This document shows positions 1 to 11,800 of a stretch of 64,000 nt of DNA, in pieces. How positions within the stretch are numbered: position 1 is the stretch's first letter; every line of letters begins with the position of its first letter. A model generated the notes under the pieces. That model did no database searches. It saw nothing but the letters and a program-made list of their open reading frames with translations, and had not been told where the DNA came from. The position numbers and the translations under genes are program-made. Source of the stretch: Paragonimus westermani (lineage: Eukaryota > Platyhelminthes > Trematoda > Plagiorchiida > Troglotrematidae); the NCBI GenBank assembly GCA_008508345.1, contig QNGE01000286.1:1-64000 (forward strand), written 5' to 3'.

Positions 1-463
1 AATCCATCCTCGAGACGGTCAAAGAAAAGGCGCTCGTAATAACCGGATTTATTCCGGTACTAATTGAATTAATGTACAAGAAAATTGAGTCACTCATCTC
101 GAATGTGAAGATCCTCAAAAATCAAAGAAAGAGAGTGCATGTACAATAAATCGACAACCAGGCACGGGTCAACAATGATGGACGATGAAACGGGGTGACC
201 TCATTCAAACAAATAGTCTGCGGTTGGGTCAGAGCAAGATGACTGTTCATACACCGAGGAACGACGGAAATCATGTTACTCAAGGAAAAATACGGAAGAA
301 AATTGTCTAATTTCGGCATATAGAAGTTTACGGGGCTCGGACTAAATAAGAGTAGGGGAAACGGTCAAAGTAGATGGTGTAAGAACAAGGATTTGGGAAA
401 GAGAGCACAGCGTAGGGCCACCTTTCAACATTCAGCGAAGCTCAGTGATATCGAAATAACGCA
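1..463 (-). repeat. 3' LTR of the BEL/Pao element, truncated by the window
   Basis: Matches 6111-6567 nearly perfectly. Its inner (right) edge falls at the shared bases ACGCA, after which the two copies diverge. By comparison with the right LTR, about 50 bases are missing before position 1. No purine-rich tract is visible on the element's sense strand next to position 463, which is unusual for a polypurine primer site. Confidence 0.88.
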
Positions 464-659
464 AGAAAACTCGGGAAAATCAACACTAGGCCCCGGAATC
501 TGGGTGGTTTCTCAAACTGTAGGTGGCAATATGAACAACGGCAACGACCGGTTTGATGGGGTGGTCCACACTCACTGCTTCATCATCAGTACCTTTGTGT
601 TACTCTGCAGACACTTTCAAACTCGAAGTGACCTGATATCCCGTCTTACAGTGTAATCT

Positions 660-1880
660 GAAGTTCTCACCGACACCTGGCTTATATGTCTGTCGTCACC
701 AGGGATACCTCGGTGATTATATCGCAGAGCCAAACACCTGTGGAGGCTCTTTCGTGTAGAAGAACTACATCCTCTACTCGAAAATCACGCGGACTTCAAC
801 CACATAGGTGTAATCTGCAACTGGGGTAGGTATTCACGCCGCCATCTCTTTCAAAACACACTAGATAAGTGCTGCGCTTGTCTCCAGCTTTTGGTGTAAC
901 GCTCACACGATGTCACCTCAATCGTACTTAGGCCTACAGTCGAGCTCAACAACAGCAAATCACTAGGACGAAGTACCTGAAGACTATCTCCATAATCATG
1001 AACAAGCACGAGTGGCCTATCGTTGGCGATTCGTTTAACTTCCACTATGTGGGTGGTAAGTGACTCTTCAGTACCTGTTGTTGTGTTACCGACGACAGAA
1101 CTCGTCTCACTGTTCGGATCATGCTTTCCCATGCCCCGCCCCAATGACTTGCAGCCGGGGGATTGAAATACCAATCGCTTCCTTGATTGGATAGTCTGTC
1201 TATCATCATGCACTAGTCCAGTTGTCGTATCCTTCGTTTTAGCTCCAAGTTTGCTCCAACAAAATTGTCACTGTAAATGGCGTCTGGCTTGCCCCGCCTT
1301 CCCAAAAATCAGACCGGGGCCATGAGAAATGTGTCCGTAGACATAGAATGGACCAATTCGATGTGAATGACACGAGTCTGCAAACAGATAAGTATGCAGC
1401 CATTGTGTTTGAGCTCGCCCTTTCCCACACGCACCTTGAAAGGGCCGAGATAATCCACCCCACAGTTCCTGAATGGGTAACCGTCCGTCGACGCTCTCCT
1501 TGACGAAATTGGCGCCATCGTTTGGGTGCACTGCTTAGTATAAACCTTCTTACAGTGACAGCACTCATCTAACACTTGCTTAACGTCCGCCAAACCTTTA
1601 AAATCCAAAGCCGTCCTCTGATGCTGGCAAGTGTATGCGAGGCACCCAGGTGCCCTTCGGATTTGTGGTAGTGGCGTATCAGTAGGCTTGCGACAGCGTC
1701 GTGATTAGGAATAATCGCCAGCCTCACAGCATCTCCATTGTCTGGTCGGATTCTTCCGCCAAGATTCAGTGCTCCATCTATCAACGCTGGTCTCAAACTT
1801 TCAAGTATACCTACCTTACGAGAAATTGTGGTGGACGACAATAGGATCCTGAGTTCTTTGGAGAACTCGCGCTCTTGCAC
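660..1880 (-). pseudogene. BEL/Pao integrase, broken
   Basis: Integrase inserts the cDNA into the genome. The N-terminal zinc domain is visible at 1569-1880 (HYHKSEGHLG, then CCHC spacing near 1590). The start of the catalytic core is at 1309-1608 in another frame (NCGVDYLGPF, with the first Asp). The segment that should carry the second Asp and the Glu is absent: after STDTF the frame stops, and the next block at 851-1213 resumes in the late C-terminal part (LTTHIVEV, NDRPL, LRPSDLLLL). A further piece at about 660-850 resembles the terminal tail (W-R-REYLPQLQ). At least two frame changes and an internal deletion make this non-functional. Confidence 0.85.
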
Positions 1881-1965
1881 GAGCTTTATTAGTTATAGGC
1901 AAGAGCATTGATTTTGGACGTACAAAGGGTTCTTACTCTGATTGATGCGTCCTGTCTAGCACATA

Positions 1966-2888
1966 TCACCACGGACGCAAAATAACGTAGTGTGATAACC
2001 AAGCAATGGCCCGTAGCAACTTAGTCCAACTAGAGTACCTCGGCACCAGCCGATCCAGTATGAAGTTGAGGTACGATTTCGGGGTAATCGCATGCGTGCG
2101 CCTAATCTCGGGGTCTTCCATTAACAAACACCACAAGTTTAGAATTTTTGGCCACTGTTCTGGGTTCAGTAGGAAGTTGGGACCCCGTAACCAGAGATTC
2201 ATCTCCTTGATCAGGGCCTGTGACACTCCCCTGGACGCCACATCGGCCGGATTCAATTCTGAAGACACATGTCTCCAATGTGAGACAGAAGTAAGGTTGT
2301 GGATGAGTCCTGCGCGATTAGCAACAAAAGTTGCGAAACGCGATTAATTGTTCTGCATGTATTACAACAATATTGTAGAACCTGAACACAGTAAAACGTT
2401 ACGTATTGGAGTCTTCAACTCACGAATAAATAAATACATCAGCTTGGACGATTGAACGGCCGGTATCGTGACCGCCTTTTAGGGGGTCACACTAAATTCT
2501 CCCATCAGAAAGCCGCACCGAATACTATTACCTGAGGCAACTACCATTAGGTAGCCCACTGCCCGTAACCGACTTCCGGCGCACCACAGAACACATGCGA
2601 TTCGACAAGGTTTGCCGACGAAAATCTTCGAGCAATGCATCTGGGAGATGCCACGCTGTCCATAGATTTGCCATCATTCAGCCAACCTTCCTAACGCACC
2701 CGATCATGCTCTTTTATATCGGAGTCTAAACGGATACCTTGTTGACAAAGGTCTTGGAGTAACTTGCGGGCCGGCAATAACACTGGGGCCACTCTCCTCA
2801 GATGATCGTACAACGAGGCCGCGCAACTTAAAATTCCTCTCTTCGTTTGAGGGAGGTTGACTTGAAACCGGGAGCAGTCGCCCGCCAC
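1966..2888 (-). pseudogene. BEL/Pao RT tail and RNase H region, broken
   Basis: The right part (2691-2888) carries the family's link after the RT palm (TKRGILSCAASLYD, APVLLPARKLLQDLC). The left part (1966-2268) carries the end of the RNase H region with SELNPADVASRG and WLRGPNFLL. Between 2270 and 2690 no long frame survives. RNase H would degrade template RNA during cDNA synthesis. The frames differ between the two halves, so the copy is inactive. Confidence 0.75.
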
Positions 2889-3676
2889 CTACCACCTCAC
2901 GCCTAGGGCTCGCTGGTATTCACAACTTTGGAGTTCTATATTCCATGAGTCAACAAGTTTTCCTTTGTTAGGTGATTGTTCACTGGCTTCATTGCGGTTA
3001 GAAATCTGCTTGGTGAGTCTGAACCCACATAGCCGCAGCATCGCTCGAAGTTCATCTACCACATCCCTAGCTTCGGACATTCAGTCAACTGACAATAGGC
3101 AGTCGTCGACGTAGAAGTTTTCCTTTACTACGATCGCAGCCTCCGCTCCGAAGGGATGGACATTCGGCTCGTAAGTATCCGGTGGTTCTTCAAACGGAAC
3201 TCGCACTTCCAGGAACATCTGTTCAGTGTCAGCGGAGATTGCCACCAGGTATTTGCGAAAACGCATAAGCACACTTAACAAACTGTTATTCAGGTCTGGA
3301 CCTCGGGGTAAAGTTTTGTTGAGAGTCACATACCCGTGCTCATCGGCACAATCAAAGTTCATTCGTATCTCACCGAGCATACTGCGATTAACTACGGGAT
3401 GGTATGGCAAGTGCCATCTTCGTGCTATATTCGTAACACACTTACGTAGCCCCTTCTCATATGCTCCAGTATCACGGTCGAGTAACCGGCGCTTAGTTCA
3501 GGGTCTTCAATCAGCCGTTTTTTCGACGTAGCGAGGCGTTTCTCAGCCATCTCCGGCAAACCTATCTCAAAGTGACCGTCCCCGAGTCTTATACTGCTCT
3601 CCGTCATATCTACTGCACACGCGTCCTCCACAGAAGGCTGTCTGTCCTCCGAAGTGCATCCGTCAGTAAAATTCAA
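2889..3676 (-). pseudogene. BEL/Pao reverse transcriptase, broken and shortened
   Basis: The N-terminal part at 3425-3676 has the family pattern GHFEIGLP, then KKRLIEDPELSAGY and RRGYV. At 3081-3410, in a different frame, are YHPVVNRS, IRMNFDCA, LNKTLPRGPDLNN, RFRKYLVAISAD and finally the catalytic box NFYVDDCLLSVD. The stretch between VHPFGA and FYVDD is much shorter than usual, which suggests an internal deletion of the fingers/palm junction. The piece at 2889-3080 (LRAMLRLCGFRLTKQISN) continues past YVDD. One frameshift lies near 3415. Confidence 0.88.
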
Positions 3677-3677
3677 C

Positions 3678-4526
3678 TCACATTCTTCGGATCAGATCAT
3701 CCAACGAGACCGGATGTACTCCAATAGGGTTTACGCAATGTCCATTCCGGGCTTTGGTGCGATATGGACCTCGGAGGTTCCAGCCGAAAATTTTCTTACT
3801 CGCATAAGGCTCACTGATACTGTCCGGTCTCTGTTCCAGCACCCAGTGAGCTTCAGGGATATCGCATCCTGTCAACATCCCCACGTTGGTTCTGGTTAGA
3901 CTCTTGAAGGAAACACCCTTCATGTGAGTTCATCTGTCTACTTATGACAGGTGAACAACTCCAGCCTGAGTCAGCAGCAACTGTTTCATCGTACAAACTG
4001 AATCATCCGTGATAGAGTTTTCCTGATCCAACGATTGCAACTCAAATGTCACCTTATTGCATAACTTTGCAGGAGTTCCGTGTAGAATACAGAACATCAT
4101 TTGGCAGGACTGTCCCTCGAAACCAATTGTCTTTGCGGTGGACTCATCGAGCAATGTAGTGTCAGACCCGTTATCCAGATAGGTATAGGTCGTCCCTGAC
4201 GCTTCCGGGCCGACCAGCTTGATCGGGACGAATCCTAGGCGCACGCCGCTTACAATGGAGGTAGCACCGCACAAGGATGACCTTGTCGTCTCCTTCTCAC
4301 CCAGTTTGGGCTTATCCTCATTGACCAAAGTGTGATGGCGTCGACCACAACCCGGTACCGCACATCGTATCTGTACTCTACAGGACTTGGTCACATGGTT
4401 CGCTTCCAGGCAAACAAAACAGCGTCCGTTGTTCTTCAGCATTGCTTTGCGCTGCTCCAAAGACTGACCGCTGAACCAATCACAATCGAATATATCGTGA
4501 GTGCCCTTACAAACCGGACACTTCAA
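3678..4526 (-). pseudogene. BEL/Pao zinc knuckles and aspartic protease
   Basis: The ORF at 3942-4526 opens with CPVCKGTHDIFDC and then CFVCLEANHVTKSC, two CCHC-type knuckles that bind genomic RNA, followed by a third Cys/His cluster (GCGRRHH). The protease follows, with the active-site-like TYLDNGSDTTLL, where DNGS stands in place of the usual D-S/T-G. The piece at 3678-3923 carries the protease end (NVGMLTGCDIPEAHW, then FGWNLRGP). The two pieces share a reading frame but are separated by a stop near 3930. Confidence 0.87.
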
Positions 4527-4601
4527 ATTCGTGTTCTCCTAATGTACACCTACTTCGACGTTGCATCTCGAGTATCTGATTTCAGAAGGTTCAGAGGATG
4601 G

Positions 4602-5402
4602 TCAGTCACTCGTCCTGCCTTCTGAGCGAGCAGGCAATTGACCATAATCAATAGCACTGTCTGCTAGTCCTTTATCCATAAGATGCAACAGATCGCTAAA
4701 CTTAGGTCCCCTCCGGCACACAGTTATGCTCTCGGCAACTTTTACCCATCTTTCCTGCAGATGGTGGGGCAATCTCTCAACTGTTTTAATGAGGTTTGTT
4801 GTGCAGTTTAGCTCTGCACCGTATTTTAGCTGCATTAACATTGCCTGACAGTCTTTCATTCCGCTGGCTAGTACAAGCAAGCCACCAACTTCGCCAGCGA
4901 CTAACGTAGGACCCTTGAAAACCTCCTTATTTACCGCTTGCATAATATCATGTCGGCGGACAAACTGCTGGTGCAAAATCTTCATAGCCTCTGTAAAATC
5001 CACTTCCTCCAGCAAGAGTGCAGAGTGCTCAATTGCCTCTTTCTCTCTACCACGACAACAATGCAACAAACATGAAAACTTCGATCCTTTGTCAACTAAT
5101 TCGTCTACCAGGTTACCTTCAGAGATTCTGAGAAAGGTTAAGTAATTCTTCGGGGACCCATCAGAACCACCCGCCTCACTCTTCGGAAGACTAGCTCCAA
5201 GAACCAGAGGTCTGAGAGCCCGCTCTAAGGATTCGATAGGGTCTACAAAAGGGTTTGTTCCGGAGGCTCTCTGTTGACCCGGGCGGCATGGTGTACTAAA
5301 CTTAGTCTCGGCTGTCGAGACGGACTCAGATTTCTCGGCCCTACCCTGTCTTTTATGGAGTTCAAGCACTCTTCGTCTCAGCTCCATCTCCTTTGTCTTC
5401 AA
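4602..5402 (-). pseudogene. BEL/Pao gag (capsid) ORF, 266 codons
   Basis: This is the longest uninterrupted frame of the element. It starts with a charged, coiled-coil-like stretch (KEMELRRRVLELHKRQG). The capsid-like region follows, with NYLTFLRISEGN, the short Cys-containing LLHCCRGREKEA, and AMKILHQQFVRRHDIMQAV, which fits the family's 'L+ +FG' motif preceding the partner-binding helix. Gag would package element RNA. The frame ends at a stop before the zinc knuckles but stays in phase with the next ORF, so one nonsense mutation may separate them. Confidence 0.75.
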
Positions 5403-5564
5403 GATCAGCTATCCCTTCAACAGATTATCAGGAACCTCATTAGAAGCACTTATCAGAGCACGATTAAACGAAATGGGCGAAACAGCACTGGACCTGGACG
5501 AACTCTTCATCGTCCCCGGTGGAGCTGCCATCGTCCCTATTGCTACCCTTGTGCCAGATCTCTC

Positions 5565-5984
5565 CTAAGTAACAGGGGCTTCAAACAAACAATAAGCATG
5601 CTCAGTAGCACTCAGTTCAGGTAAGACCCTATCAATTAGAAAGTTTTCAGAGATGCTTAAAACATTTGGCATGAAAGAATTATTCGTAGACTCCAAAGAA
5701 TTAGGTTTGATAGAGGGGGGATCGTCACTGTAGTTATGGTTATCCAAATGATTCTTGTCCAAAAGGAGGAATGGTTCAAGGGACACTGTAGCAGCCTCGA
5801 GTGGTGAAGAAATGCTTGATTGTCCGGTGGCAAACCGTTGGTCCCGGATGGTAGGATCAGCCTCGATAGCGCCATGATTGTTAGGAATGGTGGAACTAAC
5901 CACAATATCCGACTTCGTCATTCTTGCACAGCACCGGAATTCCATGAATCGATAGCGTTCCTGTTCATCCTTCTTAGAGTGCAA
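5565..5984 (-). pseudogene. BEL/Pao N-terminal gag or leader ORF
   Basis: A 139-codon frame in the same phase as the gag ORF, separated from it by stops between 5403 and 5564. It is Ser/Asn/Leu-rich without a recognisable domain, and lies immediately downstream of the presumed 5' LTR and primer site. It is probably the start of the gag polyprotein or an untranslated leader that happens to be open. I see no independent function. Confidence 0.45.
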
Positions 5985-6036
5985 AAATTCTCGGTCAGAC
6001 GTTGAGGAATTCGAGTACTATTAAATCGTTTGCTAA

Positions 6037-6054
6037 CGATTCAACTTCACACCA
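6037..6054 (-). promoter_or_regulatory. Candidate tRNA primer-binding site
   Basis: On the minus strand TGGTGTGAAGTTGAATC begins a few bases after the inferred LTR end. A TGG start just inside the 5' LTR is the hallmark of pairing to a tRNA CCA tail. The tRNA was not identified. Confidence 0.45.
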
Positions 6055-6059
6055 AGTTA

Positions 6060-6698
6060 CGCGTAATCTGTTGATTCAGTAAATGCCTCTCAATATTCAA
6101 CACGAGAGGCAATCCATCCTCGAGACGGTCAAAGAAAAGGCGCTCGTAATAACCGGATTTATTCCGGTACTAATTGAATTAATGTACAAGAAAATTGAGT
6201 CACTCATCTCGAATGTGAAGATCCTCAAAAATCAAAGAAAGAGAGTGCATGTACAATAAATCGACAACCAGGCACGGGTCAACAATGATGGACGATGAAA
6301 CGGGGTGACCTCATTCAAACAAATAGTCTGCGGTTGGGTCAGAGCAAGATGACTGTTCATACACCGAGGAACGACGGAAATCATGTTACTCAAGGAAAAA
6401 TACGGAAGAAAATTGTCTAATTTCGGCATATAGAAGTTTACGGGGCTCGGACTAAATAAGAGTAGGGGAAACGGTCAAAGTAGATGGTGTAAGAACAAGG
6501 ATTTGGGAAAGAGAGCACAGCGTAGGGCCACCTTTCAACATTCAGCGAAGCTCAGTGATATCGAAATNGGCTCGGACTAAATAAGAGTAGGGGAAACGGT
6601 CAAAGTAGATGGTGTAAGAACAAGGATTTGGGAAAGAGAGCACAGCGTAGGGCCACCTTTCAACATTCAGCGAAGCTCAGTGATATCAAAATTACGCA
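6060..6698 (-). repeat. 5' LTR of the BEL/Pao element, with assembly duplication
   Basis: Minus-strand transcription would start here. The outer end reads TGCGTAAT on the minus strand and the inner end reads ATTACGCG, a short terminal inverted repeat that fixes the LTR at about 514 bases once the duplicated piece is removed. An N at 6568 is followed by 6569-6692, a near-perfect repeat of 6444-6567. This looks like two overlapping contig ends joined without merging. Confidence 0.82.
6444..6692. other. Assembly join: overlap duplicated around N at 6568
   Basis: Bases 6444-6567 and 6569-6692 are the same sequence with about one substitution near the end (TCGAAAT against TCAAAAT). The single N sits exactly between them. 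A duplicated LTR end is less likely because the left LTR has only one copy. Confidence 0.8.
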
Positions 6699-8383
6699 TC
6701 CAACCTTGTTAAAATAAATACGATATTGCGTCTACCATCTCGGAGTTGTGGAGCAGATGTGCGTTTATCAGCAGGCAATCTCATTCTGTTGTTGGTTGGC
6801 GACAGTCTCACCATTATTCCGCCTGTTGCATTTCGTGTGGGAACACTGATTGACTGAACTTCCCCATGTCAAACAATACTCCAGTTCAAACTCATTGCAA
6901 CACTGACCGTCTCCACGTCCTCCGAATCTCTCAACACCACTTTCAGGGAGACTGGGATTTGCACAACTTATTCACGTCCGATATTCTCGTTTGGAACTGC
7001 TTTGTGCATGTTTATTTCGTTTCTGGTTGGACCTATATTTGTAGGTCTGCTGAGAGAGTTGACAAATATCTGTAATTAACGAACCAAACTTGCCGCCTAG
7101 GTGTTTCTTTTTATAACCTGGGATTAGTGCAGCCTTTGCGTCGGCCGGCGTAAACATAGCGGGAGTTTTTTGGAAATTGCGTCAGAGATATCTACATCCA
7201 TCGCCTACTTACTTAGAGCCATATCCAAATTTTCTGCCGGCAGAAGACAAAGAACAGCCATTTTGCCCGGTATTGCAAGCTTAAGAACGCGTACACTGAT
7301 CATACTCTGCCGTCGCCAGCGCGACATTTCTGAAATAGTCGTTTTCGGTGCCAGCAGAAAGGGTACCAGGATTGCTCGATGGGAGAGAAAAAGGACTTCG
7401 ATTGTCCTGGTCAAGGAGTTTTTGATTACATTACGCTGTAGGTTGTAAATCATTCATCGGTCTCCTGCTCGCTTTTCTTTCTTAGTACTTTTGTGTCCTG
7501 GCGTAGAAGCCAAAATGTAGTATACCCGTCGAGTTGTAGAACAAGAGTTGGCCAATAACCGTTTATGAATAATACGTAACGCTGCCACAAAAGCAAAAAT
7601 CTGTAAGAGACACTAGATCGTAGTTCAGTTGAATGGGTTTTCTTCATCTAGAGCCTCCTCTTTGGGGACTGCGCCAATCGCTGGCTCAGCAAAGCTAGAG
7701 GAGAACCCATTGGCCAGTTGTGATATTGTAAAGCGCGGCACGTGCTCCGTTGGTTTTGGTCCTGCATTACAATGACTGGCTATTATCACAACGGTCAAGT
7801 TGGGGCGATAAGACGGAAACACGTGGGTGAGGGTGCGCATGACTGTGAAAAACGGGTGAGCCGGGTTAAGCTCCAATTTCGCAAATTTGCACTCAAAAGG
7901 TTGATACGCTGGACCAAAATTCCATGCCCAGCTCCGGTTCCATGATCTGACTAGCTACTAGATCAGCAGACATCACACCTAAAGTATGTCACGATTACTG
8001 TATGACGCTAGACTCAAACGAGCTCACTGTATCAAAAACTGTTCTTCATAACTCTAGCTACCTCATTTCTTGGAGTAGCCGAAACTGATTGGCACGTCTG
8101 TGCATGAGCTATTCTCAACGGTTTGAAATACGCACTTTCATCGTGGATTAATTATCGGATGAACTCATATCCATCACGTCATTTCTTCTTCCAAAAGGCA
8201 TGGGTGCTCAATATTCCGTTTCATTTTGCCGAACTTCGTCTTCAGTGGATCACTTCACAGTACAATCATCTTCACCAGCAGCACATCCAAAAACCAAGCA
8301 TCTCTTGGCCTCGATTCCGAATTCCTCAGCAAACAATCATTCTGTTGAAAGTTGCATTCGCCACATAACCAGTTCCGCCCTGT
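6699..8383. other. No assignable gene
   Basis: Unique-looking sequence to the right of the LTR element. Short frames on both strands are present (for example minus 6972-7157 and 7205-7453) but none shows a domain or a clear splice-site pair. Confidence 0.4.
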
Positions 8384-8890
8384 TCATAGCGCAGAAGGAT
8401 ACTGTTCTGTCTGATGAACCTCAGAGCTCAGCCATATAATTGCGCTCTCATCTTTACGTACGCACTTGCACAGTTGCCTGTTTGGAACTAAATCCAAGAC
8501 TACCTCTAGTGATAAAACCATCTGGTTTAGCACTTCAGAGGTGACATGCAGTAAAGTTCTATAATTTAAAATTCTCCTTTTGACGCAGAAATTACATGGT
8601 GTATCGTCATCAGTCGACGGTTCAATAAAAATCGATATGGAGATGTCATAACGACCATATGAGTCACTGCTACACAACTCTCTCATGGTCGGAATGAAGT
8701 GGATCATAATGCCGACGGATTTCCACTTGTAATTTGTTGTTGATGGAGTCTTGAGATTAACCATCCAGCTTCCGCTTGAGCCCTGTGCCTTGAGCGATGG
8801 CGTGGGGCTCTGACTGAAGTGAACGTTAGTCAGGCAACATCTTTTCATAGCGAAGCGCGTCGAATTCATAAGAGACACATCTCTATTCAC
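8384..8890 (-). CDS. Hypothetical ORF, 168 codons
   Basis: The longest frame between the LTR element and the CR1-like remnant, open from 8890 to 8384 on the minus strand. The product is Ser-rich with several Cys (CNFCVKRR, RQLCKCVRK), has no obvious signal peptide or membrane segment, and matches no family I recognise. Length is the only argument for it: 168 codons without a stop is uncommon in background of this composition. It could be a large exon, an old transposon piece or chance. There is no convincing polyadenylation signal near its end. Confidence 0.22.
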   Translation of the reverse strand: MNRDVSLMNSTRFAMKRCCLTNVHFSQSPTPSLKAQGSSGSWMVNLKTPSTTNYKWKSVGIMIHFIPTMRELCSSDSYGRYDISISIFIEPSTDDDTPCNFCVKRRILNYRTLLHVTSEVLNQMVLSLEVVLDLVPNRQLCKCVRKDESAIIWLSSEVHQTEQYPSAL

Positions 8891-11800
8891 GGAATATTTG
8901 ACACCTAGGTATACGGTGGTTGATTAGAGACGGAATGGAAAACCATAACTTTTTTTCGCGCCCCTGCCTTAGTCGACGCTGAATGAACCGCCCGAGGTTA
9001 AAGTTAACGAAAGGATGCCAACAAGCATTCGGCGGTATGGCCTGTTAGCTAGCCATCATATGTTCGTCGTAATGATGCCCAAAAGGTAACGGAAAAAGCA
9101 CACTTCGAAGGCTCGTTCAACAATGAACGCACACTGAAAAGACCAAATTCGACATATGATTAAAGAAAGAACACTCAAAATTCCACAATGTCTCTCTGGC
9201 ATATCATAATTACTGGCAGTCGGGTCCGTCAAAATATGATGCTTGAAAAGTACGGGTGGATATTTCAGCTGGAAGCTCATGTTATTCACTGTCAGCCGCC
9301 TGCGCATTCACATTGCCCCTCTATTAAAATATGGCTTTAATTGCGAGATAGACTTCGCTCTACCTGTTCGGTTGTTTGTTTCGAGTTGCGTAGCCTCATA
9401 AGCGAGAGCAGTTCATTCGGTAAGTTATCCTTCCCAACACACTGGTTTATATCTTAATCAGCAGACTAAATTTCGCGGAAATCCAGGCAATCTTTACTCA
9501 TCGTTAAGTTATTCTGTTAGTATCTTCTTGAACGCCAGTATGACCCGAATTTGATCAATCAAACTATGATATTCATGGGCTCAGATTAACTCAAGAAATT
9601 GAATAGGGAAGAAACGGAAGCTTTTTCACTTGCAATCGTACTCACCTCCGTCGATGACCGACTAATTATTCCTCCAGGAGTTACTTAAGACATTGTACGT
9701 GTCATGTCAAAGTGAAGCCGGCCGTGTAAACCAAGAAGTGCTTCACAACTAGTCTTCCATAACTCCGTTTGTCGTATTATATTCCACATGCCCACACTGG
9801 TTGGGGGGTATCAACTTGTTTACGGTATTGATTTGGTTCGCAGTAAACATGCTGAACAATAATAAGAGTAACCACGGTATATTGCTCGATGCATTTGTGT
9901 GAAACACGCTCAGGAGAACGTGATCAACGTACAGATCAACGTACCTTATTGATTCATTGACGATATAACAAAGAGCAGTCACGAAATCTGTACAGAAATA
10001 CGACCGGCTGAACAATGGCTAGAAGTTAACGATCAGAATTTTGCAGACAGGGACCGCCAGTACGGCAGCAGCCAATTCGTGTCGGGAAACGAAAATAGAT
10101 TTCAGCAGATTACTGTCGCTTTAGCGAATAATAGTGATCAAAGTGCCATCTATTTGTTGTGCAGAGACAAGCGCAGGCTACGGTGCACAATTAACCTCGA
10201 AACACCAAAAGATGTGCATTTCTGGCGGTTTCACCACGTCTGTTGAAACTGGGACGACACAATTCCCCCAAAGTGTGCAGGCCATTGCACCAACCTTCAT
10301 GCTCACTATGGCCATCAGCATTAACATGTTTGTTTCAATCCAACCATTCTTGAAGCTGCTTACAGTGGGCGTTAATTTGGTAATAAATGCGCTACAAACC
10401 CGATATAAGTCGTGCAAAATGGATAAGCATGATCAGAGATCTTTTAAAGTGGTTGATTCATCTGGTGAGGAGACACTCGAAACAAAACAAAACACTTCCT
10501 CATCCCACTAGACATAGAAGGCAGGTCTATGCGGTGAGGCCCCCGCCCGAATTTTACGCAGTGGTTTGGCACGCTTTCAGAAGGAGATCGTTATCATCAC
10601 GTTTTTGTTTGGGACACTTCTTTGCCGAATGTTCTTTCCGAGAGACGGAGCACGAACTGGTTTCATGAAACTCTTGACGGTACAGAAATCTCGCGATGAT
10701 ATAGGGCAGTCGTTGACTTGGTAATTATCAGTTGGTGACCTTTCCTTTACGTAGTCTTATGGATTATCACGTCGTCGGCTGTATTATGTTGGACAATGTA
10801 GGCAAGGTACGGACAGGAGGTGTCTTCTACTAGACGTGCTTTTGCCTGATATTTTGTGGGGCACACGTCTGAGTCGCACTCCACACACCGGATCAAAAGA
10901 AATGCTCCGCGCTTCTTCGTAGGCAGTCCCAAGTGCGAGAACATTCCCCCAACATTTGCAGCATCATCTTCCGTACGAAAAATGAAAGGCAAACCTATAA
11001 TCCTAGCAGCTCTGTCTAGAATTTTATAGGGCCTATCCCTCAGTGGCTAACCCGGTAACTTTGCGGCGCAATCAAAGGCAGTTTGTAGATTACCCAGCTT
11101 TCAAGGGTCACTGCGAAACCATGTGGTAAATGCAGCCGGCTAGAATAACCTGTTTATAGAGAGTGTCCAGAAACCTCTTCCGCGTAACCTGTGTCAGTCT
11201 AGTTGTTATTGGAAACGTCGCGTCAGGAACGTAGACTAGTCCCGTAGAAACCTGCGCTGACAAGACAACCTTCTTGAAGCCACTGGATAATCTCTCCCGA
11301 CAAAAAATCCATCTCTACTTCATGGTTGCAGATCTTCAAGGTGCCCATTGACATGCTCCTCCACAGTGTGCACGATCGACAGGGCAGAAAGTTCATTTTA
11401 TGATAAGGACGGTGCTGCGTTGTCATCGGAGAGAGGGACTTCAAGCCGTGGCAACGCCAAACCTGCAAATATCTGAGCTGGTGTAGAGTGTACTTGCTCA
11501 GATTAGGATGTTGGTATGAAGTGCATAATATAAATCCCCACGGGCTTCAGGTGTAACCTCATTACCCTCGGGAAAGTCAGGAATGTTAGCACTTGGTTTA
11601 CCTCTTCAGCTGATGTTTTCTGCTGCAACATGATTGCCACGATTGTCTTCATTCCCGTCAGCTAACCTACATTCCCACCTAGCCTCCACGCTTTTGACTT
11701 AGCTAACAATCAAACCATCCGTCGGCCAGCTCCTCCCTTTAGGTGTCCTACTTGCAGTTCAATTCGTACCAGTGAGGATCCGGCCTGAACGCCTCTAAGA

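Larger units (their letters stand above)
1..6698 (-). mobile_element. BEL/Pao LTR retrotransposon, decayed
   Basis: A minus-strand LTR element with its domains in BEL/Pao order, reading from right to left: LTR, gag, zinc knuckles, protease, reverse transcriptase, RNase H, integrase, LTR. The two LTRs match almost base for base at an offset of 6110 bases. The coding region is broken by stops and frame changes, and parts of the RT and the integrase core are missing, so this copy cannot act on its own. The window starts inside the left LTR, so the outer target duplication cannot be checked. Assignment to BEL/Pao rather than Gypsy rests on the double zinc knuckle, the long tether with an NPAD..SRG motif, and the C-terminal integrase tail. 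Confidence 0.93.

Noticed and set aside
393..656. Plus-strand ORF of 87 codons in the left LTR
   Set aside because: It overlaps the LTR border and is antisense to the element; no motif.
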